NCBI GenBank assembly: GCA_037954665.1
Contig: JBBMOL010000570.1
Location: 1 to 64,000, forward strand
Origin: Laguncularia racemosa
Taxonomy: Eukaryota > Streptophyta > Magnoliopsida > Myrtales > Combretaceae
Length of the DNA stretch: 64,000 nucleotides
Reading direction: 5' to 3'
This document shows, one piece after another, positions 44,897-57,395 of this stretch. Made by a program: the position numbers and the translations under genes. Each line of letters starts with the position of its first letter. The first letter of the stretch is position 1. The notes beneath the pieces were generated by a model. It made no database searches, was not told the origin of the DNA, and saw only the letters and a program-made list of their open reading frames with translations.

Positions 44897-46106
44897 ACTT
44901 AAGTAAAACTTCTTTCATAGCTTAATTTTTCATTCCACATAATTTTCACTTTTTAGATTGTACTCTTACTTAAACTCATCAATCGGTATTTGTTGTTTAT
45001 CTTCTCTTTTCTTTCCCTATTCTTCTTCTTCTTTTTTCTTTACTTCTTTATTTATTTATTTTTAAAGTTGGGAAAGGTCAATAAGAAGGAAAGCCTGTGG
45101 CAAAGAAGGGACATGATTGGGATGAATCCCATTTAATTTTTTTCGTGTCACATTTTATGTTTATGACCTATTTACTTTCTAAAGTAGAATAGATAGAGAA
45201 TAAAAAAGTTAATTTTTAGGAATGACTTTTATTGATAATATATTAGAAATGTATATTCCATTGTTAACTTCATATACGCTTTTATTGTAGATTTTAATAT
45301 TTATTTCATTTTATTAATTGCAGTATTAAATTAAGAATATAAGTAAAAATGTTAATATTTCTATTTAATAATTAATAAATATAACTAATAATTATTTATT
45401 AAGAGTATAACTGTTTATTACTTAAATTTTTTATTTTCTATAAAAGGAAATATAAAATATTATTTTATCAAAGATAATAATTATTCTCTATGGAGAAAGA
45501 ATAAAAAAATACTTAAAATAAAAATTTATGATATATTTATAAGTAAATAAAATAATAAAAAGTATTCTAGAATAATTATTTTTTTATTTTTTATTACCTT
45601 TAAATAAATATTCCCTTAAAAGTTTGAAGTTACTTAAATATTAGATTTATTTAAATTTCACTTACCAAATTTACATTCTTCATCATTAATAATTATTAAA
45701 GAATACAATTATTTAAAATATAGTAAATTTGGCCACCGAAAGCTTCATTTGCAATCTCTCCTCTCTCTCTCTTTTCAAATTTACATTCCTTGTTCGAAGA
45801 AACACCCAATCCCGTAGTTACCTCTTTAAATCGGCCCAATGTTACTTTCTTTCCTCATTATTCCTTATTCTGCAAACATTCGCTTATAACTCAAACTTTC
45901 CCCCTACATAGAAAATAAAACTCAATTCACAGAGCAATTAAGCCTCATAAACATACAAACTACACGAGATAGATAATAATATCAAAGAACACGCCTGAGA
46001 CACCATAATTTTATGTGGTTTAGTTCAATCTAGGGTTTCGATCTTCCTCTCCCATCGAAACCCAGCCTCGCCGAGCAGTTCCTCTCTTTCTTCCTCCTCT
46101 TCTTCA
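44897..46106 (+). promoter_or_regulatory. upstream region of the AAR3-like gene
   Basis: Very AT-rich and gene-free. A CT-run (CTCTCTCTCTC near 45763) and a pyrimidine-rich leader (TTCTTCCTCCTCTTCTTC, ending at the ATG) are typical of plant 5' regions. No clear TATA box or transcription start can be fixed. Confidence 0.4.
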
Positions 46107-49100
46107 ATGGATTCCTCCAATTCTATTCAGTTCGATGTACTAAATATCTACAAACAATTTTGCGGTACCCACTCGAGATTTCGTTATATCCGTTGGTTTT
46201 TATTCTTATCCGGTGTTTTGTGATTAGGGTTTCAATGCTTTAATTTTATACTTTGTTAGTTTATTTATTTTATTTTTCTTTTGTACGCTTGATATGTTGC
46301 TTAGAGAAAATGGTTTAGTATTTTCTTTCGTTGATAGGACTCTGTTTGAATTCTGAGAAAAATATGTGGAAAAAAATTTTGTATTTTCTTGTTCTTTTTT
46401 ATTGTTTCAAGCTTTGGGAGCAAAATTCGCTTTGATAGGATCATATAATTTCTTTTTTCTTTTTTATTTCTTGATTACTGAAATGGCAATCTTGCTTTTC
46501 TTTTAATTCTTTTTGCCTCTCAAATTCTTCGTGGTATTTTTATTGTGCTGCTTAAATTGGTGGTTCGGTGATATTTGGCTGTTAATTAGTTATACTTACT
46601 GCAACTTGATTTATGGGATTTGATGCAGAACTTAAATACGGGAATATTTATGCTTGCGGAGATAAAAGTCAGAGGCAAGATGATGAAATGCAAAATCTGA
46701 GGTACTCAAGGGATGCCCTAGCTCAGCTCTTGAAGCTGGTTGAGTCAAAGATGCCCACAAGGTTTCAATATCCATTTTTGTAAATTTTGAGTGTATTGTC
46801 AATTGGGCTTCGGAAATCTTGAGGATTATTCTGTGTTTCTCGCTTTCAGTTTTCTTATTTACCTCTGCTTTTAGTTTTTCATTACAACTAGAAGTTCATC
46901 GCCAATGATTTTGGAGCTCGTCTTGTTGTGATTCTTGCGTCACTCTAGGAAAGATACAATGTGGAGTTTTGCAATGTGTTTACGAGTACTTAACAATGTT
47001 TGGGCTGTCAATATGGCTAGTTATTGCGGAAATCTTAGTGCTTAAAAATGCAATTGATTTGGACCATTTAAAATTGTTTGTAATAGCTTGAAACAATATG
47101 TGTGCATTGATGGAAAACTAAAAGCCAATATTGGCTTCATACTTTTTGAATTTCTTTGAATCAAGGAGATATGCGTTTATTACTTTTTCTTTCAATTCAA
47201 AGCTCTAGATATCTTTGAAGTGGTTCATATACACTTTTGATATTTTAGGCAGATATTTTGATGATAAAATATTGACTGCAAAACATTCTTTATCTAGTGA
47301 TTGGTGTTCTCATAAAGTTTTCTGGTGATTAGAATTTTCTAAACATGCAATTCATTTTTTCTGATTAAGAGAACCCTGGGCTGTATGCATAGTGTGAACA
47401 AGCCTGCACTAGTAGCCAATTGAATAAAACATTACCTTCTAAAATACTGTTTTGGAAAATATCTTTTTGGTTATTTGATTAAAGTGTCTTTTCTATTCCA
47501 GGAATTTGATGTTTGATGAACTCCCCAAGCTGATGTTGCGACTTAACTTAATGGTGAGAATATTGTCATTTTTCCTAATTTTTCTTTTTGTTTGATGATC
47601 TTTGCATATTATGATTATAACTCAGGTGTATGTCTAACTGATTTGTGCCTTCTCATCTACCGTATTGTTAGCAGGCTGACTTTTCAGAGTTTTCTTGCTT
47701 TTATGATTTTGTTTTTTTCATCTGCCGTGAGAATGGCCAGAAAAATATTAGTAAGCTTTTTCTTTCATTTTTTGTATTCTTTCTAGTTTCATGTTCTGCT
47801 TAAACTCCTCCAAATGATGATGTTGCTGACCCTTTTCTTCTTTGCTTATGTAATAATGATTTACAGCTGTTAGCATGGCTGTTGCTGCTTGGCGACTTGT
47901 TTTAGCCGGAAGATTTCGTTTGCTTAATCAGTGGTGTGACTTTGTTGAGGTAATAACTCTAAAGCTGGTACCATGACGATATGATCTTCAGCAATGAGTA
48001 GGACTTCATTTCTTGTTTGTTAGGCCTGGAATTCTGTTTACGATTTAGCCTTGTTTAGTTGATTCTATGGAACAAGGTTTCCTCGAATTCAATTGTTTTT
48101 GTTAAAAAAAATTCCTAGTGGGAGAAAGTAATCAAGTTTCATGGAATTAAGGTCAGAGTCATATGATATATCCTTACCCTTCAAGCTATCATTAATATAA
48201 TTGGGAATCAGATCTTGAGAAACCAATCAAACATGTTAATGTTGGAGCAACATGTTGTCATGTATCCCATGCATGCAGCAAGATATGTTTCACTTAGTGG
48301 TGTTATAAGAAGAGAGTTTCTGTCTCAATTGTAAAACTTCTGCGCTGGTTGTGTTATTTTGATCATGTACCTCTTACACATGGCAAAAAATTCGCTACCT
48401 AATGAGCATGCTCAGTATTGCCGTTCTCAATTATGCTTGCCATTAGGTCCTCTGTGATAGATCTCATTTGTTTTTCCTGAAAAATTCTTTGTTTGATATA
48501 TTCTGCAATTTTTTTTTGGTTAATTTATATTCTGCAAATTTGTCCCCACATAATTGAGGAAAGAACATTAATTACTTTATTCTGCCTAACTAATCATGCA
48601 TAAGTGGCTTTTGCATATGATTTATGGACGCATAAGTTGTGTTTTTTTATTTTTTTGGTTTTCTTATTTTTACCTTTAAATTGTTGGCTACTGTTGAACA
48701 AATTCGATTTGAACTGTTAATTATAGAGTTTAAATTGAATTTGAAGTGGGGCAGCTACTTCATCTGTCTTATCTTTTAAGTTTCGGTTCAGCATGGCAAT
48801 GTTGATGTACTTCCATTTTACTTCAGTGAGTTCTCCAAGATGGGAGCTTTAGTCATTATCATTTCGATGATATCCTTTACAGCATGTTTTATTTATGTTC
48901 CCCTCCCTACTGTCTGTGACCATCTTATTCCCATCAGGTTTGAATGTTATTATGTTTATCTGGACCTTTTTTAGCACGTATTCTTAGATGCTTATTTGTT
49001 GCAGACAAATCAGCGGTATAACATATCAGAAGACACTTGGCAGCAAGTCTTGGCATTTAGCCGTTGTGTTCATGAGACGCTGGAAGGTTATGATCCAGAA

Positions 49101-50825
49101 GGTTAGTATATTTATGGGAGGCCATGCTCATCAGTGCGTTTTAACAGCATAGAGGAATTTATCCCTATAACTTTGTGATATAGTTTTGGCTCCTAGACTA
49201 ATGTGACTTAGCTTTGAATTTCTGTTGTGCATTTGCAATAGTTGTATAATCTTCATGAGCAGTTTTGATTTGCTCATCTAATTTATGGTGCTGATTCTTC
49301 AGGTGCTTGGCCTGTCCTTATTGATGACTTTGTCGAGCACATGTACAGGTCTGATAATCCTCTGATATTTTTATGTATTAGGCAATACAATCAACAATCC
49401 TTTGCCATTACATGCTTAAACATATTACAGCTCCAATACTTGTGTACTAATGTGTTTCTGGTAATTATTGGTAAACCTATAGCCTTATCTTCTCCTAGAT
49501 TTAGGAAGTAAAGTACCATCATGCGATTAATTGAAACAAATATGGTATTTTATCTTTACATTAGAAATCAAAAGCAGGCCAGATTGCCTATTAGTATCCC
49601 AAGATAATTTTGATTAACCAAAGAGAATTTGACAAGTGGCAGCTTATAGATCCTTTTTCTTCCAGAAGGAACTATGTATAACTGGCTTAAGTATTTACTG
49701 CCGTTTCCAGCACACCCTGAATCCTAGAAGAGAATGAATTGTCAGTACATGACCAAATAATAGCTTATGTTTTGCATGCAGAGCTGATTTCTAAAACAAA
49801 ACTTGGTGATGATTAATTCAAAATTTAGATAGTATAAAAAGTTAAGAATGCAATTTTTGTAGGTAAAGGATCCGATTAATATATAGGAAACATTGTAAAT
49901 AAGCTTGTAAAACTATTGGTTAGGTACGGATAGACCCTTGAACTCCTTTGCATCTTCCCAAATAACTTTTGAAAATACGGACATAGCTCCCAAGCCATCA
50001 TTAAAACCCTAGTCATCAATATTTGTGGTCTTTTAATGGCAATTTTAGGATTTTAGTAATGGTTTGGTACTATGCATACTTTTCAATGTTATATGGAGGT
50101 GAAAGCACGTTTCTGAGAGTTTATGTGGTTTATTTGTCCATAACCATAATTTTGGAGGGGTATTTGCAATTTATCACTAGCATATATGCTAGTGAGTAGT
50201 CTTGAGGCGCATGATATCTATCCATATGATGTTAGTTACATCACCATATGATTTAACATGGAGAACTTCCCTCCTTATTATTCAGAGTACCTAGGACTAT
50301 GATTTGCAGGAGAAATAATCTTCATTTGGGATCTTCTAATCCCTCTTTACCTTCTGGCTTCTGCAGGATCTCTGGATCAACCAACAGAACCAACTTTTGT
50401 TGTACATGTGATGATTCAGAATCTCATGAAGACTCTCTTCCTGGTATGCATGTAGCTGTCTGCAATTTAGATGGTTTCTCTGCAAACTAGGACAGGAACC
50501 ATTTTCACTTTCTATTTTTAATTCCCTTACAGGATTAAAAAGCTTGCCTGGTTTAAAGAGGAAGTTTATTGACGATGGAGTAGAACCTGTGGATGTGCCC
50601 ATCCCAGATGCGACTGATCAACATTTCTCTCTCTTTTCCAAGAGATGGCGACAGAATATTAGCGAATGCACAGAAGATAATGATTTGCCCAAGATTGCTT
50701 CAGATGACTTAATGGATATGGCCAGGCATAGTAGCCCTCGATGTTCAAAATCACCCTGTGCTGTTGAAGGTTGTCTGTCAAAGGGCTTTGCTGGGCTTTT
50801 CTCGCGCAGATCCTATATGATTTGA
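46107..50825 (+). CDS. AAR3: DCN1-like protein, AAR3 type (nine exons)
   Basis: Host gene for a DCN1-like (DUF298) protein, a family that promotes attachment of NEDD8 to cullins; in Arabidopsis AAR3 affects root response to auxin analogues. Exons: 46107-46164, 46629-46761, 47502-47553, 47675-47750, 47867-47949, 49005-49101, 49303-49348, 50367-50443, 50533-50825. All introns are GT-AG and phases join without a stop, giving 304 residues. The N-terminus reads MDSSNSIQFDVLNIYKQFC. The potentiating-neddylation domain covers about 70-182 (FYDFVFFICRENGQKNI, AWRLVLAGRFRLLNQWC). The DAD-patch residues that contact the cullin are all present: Asp 144 in ISEDTW, Ala 168 and Asp 174 in GAWPVLIDDFVE. A plant-type C-terminal extension carries basic PGLKRKF and FSKRWRQN, possibly nuclear signals. 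The gene looks intact; the symbol rests on family likeness, not on a search. Confidence 0.88.
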
Positions 50826-51584
50826 GCCAGAATGGAGAATGCCCTACGCATGGAAGCTTCTCTCTCTTAGAAGAATTACTGTCAAGATGATGTGCCTAAT
50901 ATATTCATGTGTATCTTGGGTTTTTGGGATTCCGAATTATGCATCCCAAATTTGGTTAAGATTTGTTTTGAGTGAGCTCCTCTGTGCTTGAGAGAATCAA
51001 TAAGGTGAGTTTGTTCTTTTCCAGAGGCCATCCGTCTTATTCATGTTATCCCGTTTCCTAGTTAATGGCAGCTAGGAGCTTATGTCTAATTGGCTACACG
51101 AGAATCAAAAGTATATCAATTGGGGTGTTTTATTACACATTCTTTGTTTTGGTCCGATAAACCTGGACTTGGGAGATTGAATTAAAGAAGAAACTCAACT
51201 TATAGTTGAATCAATCCTGAGTATACCTTTTTTTTTTTTTTTTAACCTTCGACACGTCTTCTGGAAGGTGGCCACTGCTATTTTTCGTGTCAGCTTTGGT
51301 TATAAATTAAAAACAAAAGCGCATTTTTAATATTCCTGAATTCTTTCTTCAGAAAATGTTTAATTCTCAATATTTTTATTTTTTCATTAAATGAAAGATC
51401 CAAAAGATGATGTTATGAGAATCGAATGAGTTTGGAATGCAATGCATACTCTACAGAGTGGATTTTTAGAATGTTCAATTCACGTATTTTGGTTGGGGAA
51501 AAAGAACGAAGACACGTGATATACCTCGGTCCTGTTTTTCGGATCCATCAGCAACTTAGGATCATGGATAGGTTTGGGTAGGGT
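50826..51584 (+). other. 3' flank of the AAR3-like gene
   Basis: Probable 3' UTR for the first 150-250 bases (an AATCAATAAGG near 50996 could serve polyadenylation), then AT-rich spacer with a T-run at 51226-51243. No other gene is seen. Confidence 0.4.
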
Positions 51585-52519
51585 GGGTAATATATTAAAA
51601 TAATATTATATTTTTAAAAAATTTATAAAATAGCGTATTTGGAAAATTTATTTTAAAAATAGGTTGTGAAAATAAGGATTTCATGTGCCTTTAAGTTGTT
51701 TGTATCTTCAATGTAATTTTTTTTTAATTATTAAAAATTAAAATTTTTCAAATTAAATTGTTTGCATCCCTTTATCCTTTATTTAATAATATACAAAAAA
51801 AGAAAAAAAAACCAAGCCTACTATTTCATCTCTCTTTTTTCTAATTAATTTGGTAATCAGTAGCTCATGAAAATATAATAATTTAATTCTCATAAAAATA
51901 TCAAATAGCAACAAGATTTGGTATCAGCTACAGTACATTCAAATCACACATATATATATATATTATGGTTCTATAACTCTAAATGAGCAGAAAGTTATGA
52001 ACTTTCAAAATTGGAAAAAAAAAATATGATACTAATGCCATTTGCTTTTCCAATTTTGAAAGATTATAACTTTCTACTTATTTAAAGTTATAGAACTTAT
52101 AATATATAAAAAAAATTGATTTAAGCGTACTATAGCCAATATCAAATAGCATTACCATTTGATATTTTTATGAGGATCAAATTGCTATGTTTTCATAAAT
52201 TATTGGCTATTAGATTAATTAAAGAAAAAAAGAGATGAAGTAATAGACTCGATTTTTTTTCTTTTTTCTTTTTTGTATATTATAAGATAAAGGATAAATG
52301 GGTGCAAAATTTTTAGTTTGAGAAATTTTAATTTTTAATAATTAAAAAAAATTACATTGAAGGTGCGGGCCCTATTCGTGTGGAGTCTGTACCCTTAGTA
52401 CAAATTGCTAAAGGCACGAACCCAGTCTACGCATTTGCAACCTATTTTTGAAATAAGTTTTCTGAATAAGCTATTTTGCGAATTTTTAAACGAAATAATA
52501 TTATTTTAGTATATTACCC
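51585..52519. mobile_element. foldback element, ~0.93 kb imperfect hairpin
   Basis: Two arms of roughly 440-480 bp are inverted copies along nearly their whole length, meeting near 52025-52040. Outer ends are GGGTAATAT (51585) and ATATTACCC (52511-52519). Shared blocks in order include AAAATAATATTAT, AAAAATAGGTTG, TTCAATGTAATTTTTTTT, TTTATCCTTTAT, TACTTCATCTC-like, TCATAAAAATATCAAATGG/AGCAA, and ATTGGAAAA at the loop. It has no coding capacity. The right arm has a ~50-base GC-richer insertion near 52360-52430. No TSD could be fixed. Confidence 0.75.
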
Positions 52520-52619
52520 TAGGCCTGCTAGGTTTGGAAACACTAAAAACCAAGTAGCAACCTCCTAAATAGTAAGCTTTAGCCATGATATGTCCTTTAG
52601 AACCTTTAGTGCAAATAAA

Positions 52620-53800
52620 ATAGACTATCTATAGGAAGTATCTTATCTAAGTGAAGATGAGAAGATTGACAAAACCCCACACACTCTTATTAATCCTTAC
52701 TTTGCTAGACCTTCAAGGACAATCTTGTCCCTAAAACCTCTCATTAAGCTTCAATCAAATCAAGTGAAGGAATACATCCAATCGACCGGATTTGATCAAT
52801 GTTCGGTCAAAGCTACCTAGGAAGACCAGTTTATAGCTTTTCAGATTCCTTCTAAGCTTCCTAAATAGTGGCTTTCATAAGGTTATACACATCTTCACTT
52901 TAGGGCAGTAAGGTTAGCCCTAACCTCTCATGAGAGAAAGGGTTTACCCATTGTAGTGTATATGGCATTACTAGATATAAGTTATCTTTTGTACCAACAT
53001 GTATGCATTGGCACAATAGTGATGACACTCAATGCTAGAACAATGTTCATAACACTATTTCCCAATTACAACATGTTGCTTCAAGATCTATGGCTATTGA
53101 GCACCTTAAAGGTCTAGGTGTAGATTATTGGAGCTCCCTTAGCACTTGATGCAATTGCTACTACCCAACATTACCAAATGGTTTATAGGGTGCGGAACTA
53201 CTCATTGAATCTTGCTCTCCTTAAAAAGGGGGAAGATGCTTTGATTATTTCAATGGACTCCACTCGTAATCCCACATGTGTACATACACTGAGACGATTA
53301 TAAAGAGTAGAACTTCTAAAGTTATTGCCAGAAAATTGGGTCACTAGCTATGAAAAACAACAGCAAAGTTTTATGGTAGTATAGTCTTTTGAATCAAGTT
53401 TTATCAAAAAAACCAATGAAATTGTATCCATTAGTTTTAATAAGAAAAAAGAAGAAGAGGAAAGACCAACACCCTTTATCTTTCCCACTGTATTCATGGT
53501 TTAACCTATGGAGACTTGCCAAGCTCTTAAACCAAACAAAACTCTCCAACAAATCATTATGCAGTTTGATAATAAAGGAGGACTGGGTTTCTTTTTTAAA
53601 GATCCTTTTAATGGACACTTATCTTTTAATGAGAATTGTAGGTGTGATGACTACCACATTAAAAAGAACTTCCCAGATGATCATCTTGGAAAAGGCTTGA
53701 ATGATAAGAAAAAGAGAAGGAATGGAGAATTGAGTTATTGGAAAAGATACCAAGATGGAGATCCTGATACTGGTCCCTTTGGTGAAGATTATGGTAAATA
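52620..53800 (+). pseudogene. endogenous pararetrovirus (caulimovirid) remnant, movement-protein region
   Basis: Plus-strand, non-functional relic. From about 52640 to 53280 the translation resembles the movement-protein region of Caulimoviridae-type endogenous viral elements, with readable islands such as STGFDQCSVKA, FTHLHF-like THLHFRAVRLAL and RKGLPIVVYMALL in order, broken by stops and frame changes. From about 53360 to 53800 a further collinear stretch (VTSYEK-like VTSYEKQ, then two overlapping short frames) probably continues the viral polyprotein but is not assignable. RT, coat and protease are not found. The ends are not sharp, and the breaks rule out a working gene. Confidence 0.55.
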
Positions 53801-54492
53801 GCAATACATGGTCTCTTATGGAGACCCAAAGAAGAGTCCTGACTCTTCTAATGCAAAAGAGCAACCACTATCAACTCTGCTAAACTACCACTCACAGCTA
53901 TAGCCATCTGGGAAATCCCTTTTTGATATCTTCATGGATCTCTAAAGGATAGAGTTAGACCTTTAGGAGCCAACACAAGTAGAATGTCATCTAGCTCCTA
54001 AACCACTAAAGAAAGACATGATGAAGACAAAGTAACCCATGCTTAAAGTTCTAAAAAAGGTATGGGTATCTAAAAGAAAAAAGAGAATGAAACTTCAACA
54101 TCTTATACTTTGAAATGCTCAAATCTCCCTAGTTAGGAATCAATAGGATGGACAATGACCAAAACTCCATCTCCATGTGGCAAAAAGATGCTAACCTATT
54201 ATGAGATTTAATAACTAATATGCCCTTAGTTAAAATTTAAATTATTTAGTAATAAAATACTGGTTATTACATCAAGAACATTGGTGTGCCTACCCTCAAG
54301 CTTTGAACTAGTTCGCTTCTTGTAAGGATCAAGGAATTCTTCTATGCTCAATAGAGCAATGACCAAGCCTTTTTCCTTACCCTAGCATCATTAGATGCAA
54401 GACGACCTTCTTACCATCCTTTTGAAGATGGTAAGTATTACAATATATGTTGTGAAGGACCCAACAATTGAATAACCAAGGTTATCCAAGAA
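53801..54492. other. unassigned spacer, possibly more viral relic
   Basis: No gene recognised. It may be a degraded continuation of the pararetrovirus fragment. It ends at the TSD of the solo LTR. Confidence 0.3.
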
Positions 54493-54497
54493 GTATG

Positions 54498-55401
54498 TGA
54501 TGAGATCCATGATGAGAGTCAAGCTGGAAGAAGGAATGTGGATCCTCTTGAAGTGCCGCCTGGACGGATCACAAGAAGTCGAGTGAAACGACTCAAGGAA
54601 GCACTTAACGGGTTGATAAAGGATGTCCATGAAGCCGAGAAGGATTGGGTCAATCATGAAGTTGGAACGGATTTGAACAACCATGGGAAGACCCTTGCTC
54701 TTATACAAGTCACACCGGACACGGGTTGAAGAGGGCGTGTACTTTCAAGGCACGGCCGTGTAGGACTCTCAAGATTGCACAGAATCATACACGGCTAGAT
54801 ACACGGTTAAAAGGCACGACCGTGTATGGAGTCAAGCAAATCCACAGAAAGATACACGGCTAAAGTACACGGGCGTGTATGTTGCCAGAAGTTGCACAGA
54901 AAGATACACAGTCAAAGCACACGGGCGTGTATGTTTCCAGAAGTTGCACAGAAAAGTACACGGCCAAAGTACACGGGCGTGTACACAGGCCGTGTATCCC
55001 CTGTCGGCCAGCTTGTTCTGTTTCGCGTTTTTATGTCACTTAACTAAACTACGTCGTTTTGGACTTGTTTTTACACGAATTGTAACCCTAGTATAAAAGC
55101 TCCTAGGGTTTAGAACAACTTAGATATACATCTTTGAACATTAAACACTTTTGAGAGGCACCTCTCTTGGTTCTTCAAGAACTAATTCGAACTTATCGGA
55201 TTGATTTCCGTGGCATTCATCCCGACTTATCAATCGGTCTTTCATCCCGATTGTGGCGTCTTCATTTTTATACCAAGGTTCTTGTCTCACTTATAGACAA
55301 CGAGTCGCGGTTTCCACTTTAGGTGTTTGGGCGTCTTAGGCAACGAATTTTCCGAACGTATTGGTATTGGGTTTCGTCACGGGTTGGCGTGGTTCGTATC
55401 A
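54498..55401 (+). repeat. solo LTR of family B, TSD GTATG
   Basis: 904 bp, TGATGAGATCC to TTCGTATCA, with a perfect 5-bp duplication GTATG at 54493-54497 and 55402-55406 and no internal sequence, so it formed by LTR-LTR recombination. It belongs to the B2 LTR subtype (extra AATCATACACGGCTAGATAC block). The LTR-encoded tail (DPLEVPPGRITRSRVKRLKE) is still open for 63 codons. Confidence 0.93.
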
Positions 55402-55499
55402 GTATGTGTGACATGCACATGGGTAGGATGCCATAAAGGATCTTGTCCTAATGTCAATCTCCAATGGCTATTGATACTTGGATGGTATCGGTCAATCTT

Positions 55500-56878
55500 A
55501 CTATCTTAAACTTATAGGCAAGTGTTCCTATCGATTTTATAATATAGTTGATATTAATATTGTATGTTAATCTCATAAGGACTATGAGTACTAGTAATTA
55601 CTTTTTCTCTTATTATCTAATCTAAAAAATCAAGTGAATTAAGTGAAATAAAAAAAAATCATTAAAAGTGTACCTAAATATTAAATCTCTCTAGAACTAC
55701 TAATATAATTAACTAATTATTATTTAATTTTATTATTGCATTCTTGAATAGTAAGAATTCCTAATTTGAACTAATAGTTCTCTTAAGTCTACTAATTTCT
55801 AATTTCAAGTTGATTAATTGGAATCTCTTCCTAATTAAAACCCCCCAGAATTGCATTACATTTGATTTGTGCACTCCACTATTAGGTTTGACCCTAATTC
55901 GGAAGATTTATATCATCTTATCACTAGGATTGTGTGTAACTCCTTCTAATTATACTAGATTTATTCTAATATAGGATCTCTCGATCTCCACATAAAAAAT
56001 CAAACTTCAAACCAATATGCTAGCAATACTAAATTGAAAACAATGAAGAACACATAATTGAATAACAGGAATAACAATAATTTCATTGATTAATAAACTA
56101 GAAAATCATATGATCATTCTAAGGATTATCATATCCAAGTACAAAAGAAAATCTAAGCTAGGAACATATTGAATTTAAAAGAAACAATATAAAAAGAGTG
56201 CATAAAGAAGAACATCAAATAAAATATAATACTAAAATAGATCACTATGCTATTATCACTCTAAAACTCTCCCTCCTTCAGTTGGAAATCTACTCCTTAT
56301 ATAGCCATTAGTCACCGTCTAGCTAGGAAAGTTTTAGTTTCCTAGAGAAAACCTAAACCCTTCATAAATTAAGAAATATTACTTCAATAGGCAGTAATAA
56401 CTTCTTTAGATACTTAACTACTCTTGAAAGGAAATCAAATCTTCTAGATTTGGAAATTGAGCTTGGAAATTAAATTTGGAAAGTTGAATTTTGGCTTTAC
56501 ACGATCATAGCATGGTCGTGCTATTGCGCATGCACCATTCTATTTCAAAGATATCCGAAAATTATCTTTGACATGCCCTCTAATACGGGCATGTTCTTTC
56601 CTATTTACTTCTACACAGTTGCCTACATGGCTACTTCAAAATGCTCTGTCTTGTTCTACGCTACATAGTCGTGCTCTTCATCATGTCATACTTCCTAATC
56701 TTGTAAAATTGATATTTTTGCTTCAAATTTCACGTAAATTCTTCTATTAAATTACATTCCAAAGCTCTAAAGTCAAAACAAAGAGTGATTAAGTACAATA
56801 TCCATAAAAAACATAAGAGAATTAAACAAAAGACTATTATAAATATTATAATTAATAAGTACTTTATAACATTTATCA
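55500..56878 (-). repeat. 3' LTR of family C copy 2
   Basis: Minus-strand LTR of about 1.38 kb, related to 2161-3560: the GCAAGTG..CCTATCGAT block lies at its left end, a CATGGTCGTG motif near 56513, and a TTTATCA end at 56872-56878. It is followed by the reverse PPT AATTCTCTCACAC, matching the position and form of the family A PPT. The left edge is approximate. Confidence 0.55.
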
Positions 56879-57395
56879 AATTCTCTCACACTTAAGACTT
56901 TGCTTGTCCTTAAGCAAAGATAAACCTTTAAAGATCAAAGACAATTTTTTTTCTTTACTTAACCAACTGCCTTACATAATAATCACTTAATTCATACTTA
57001 AAAAAATTGCCTTCATCATAAAATTGTTTATCCTTAACATCCTTTTTACCCAATCAAGTTCAATATACAGTATACTGGAAATACTAAAATCAGAATTAAA
57101 AAGTTAATCTATGCAATACCAAAATTTATCATGCCATTTAGACAATAATTTATAAACCCAAAACCGTACTAAACATTATCCAATCAAGAAGAAGGTTTTC
57201 AAAATTTTTTCCACTTAGCTAAAGTATATACATCCCCTTTTTCATCCCCTGGAGTACCATGATGTCTAACAAAAGTTTTTCTCCATCTATACCTTGAAAA
57301 TTCTTCCTTAATTTTATAATTACTAGGATAGTTTTTTTTTTTCTTTAATTGGCATGGAGTAATTTTATCAATCAATAAGTCTTAGACTAGACGAT
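56879..57395 (-). other. family C copy 2 internal 3' region stub
   Basis: Non-coding 3' region next to the PPT, with CTTAAGACTTTGCTTGTCCTTAAGCAAAG mirroring the CTTGTCCTCAAGCAA block of family A in the same place. It is cut at 57395 by A3 (TSD copy ACGAT at 57391-57395). No gene. Confidence 0.5.

Noticed and set aside
45180..45620. MITE in the gene's upstream AT-rich stretch
   Set aside because: I could not pair convincing inverted ends or a TSD by eye.
47592..47786. Separate small gene in the AAR3-like locus (also 50299-50490)
   Set aside because: They are intron sequence read through into exons 4 and 8 in the wrong frame or without splicing.
56568..56750. Small ORF in the family C LTR
   Set aside because: Not conserved in the other family C LTR; LTR sequence without coding signature.
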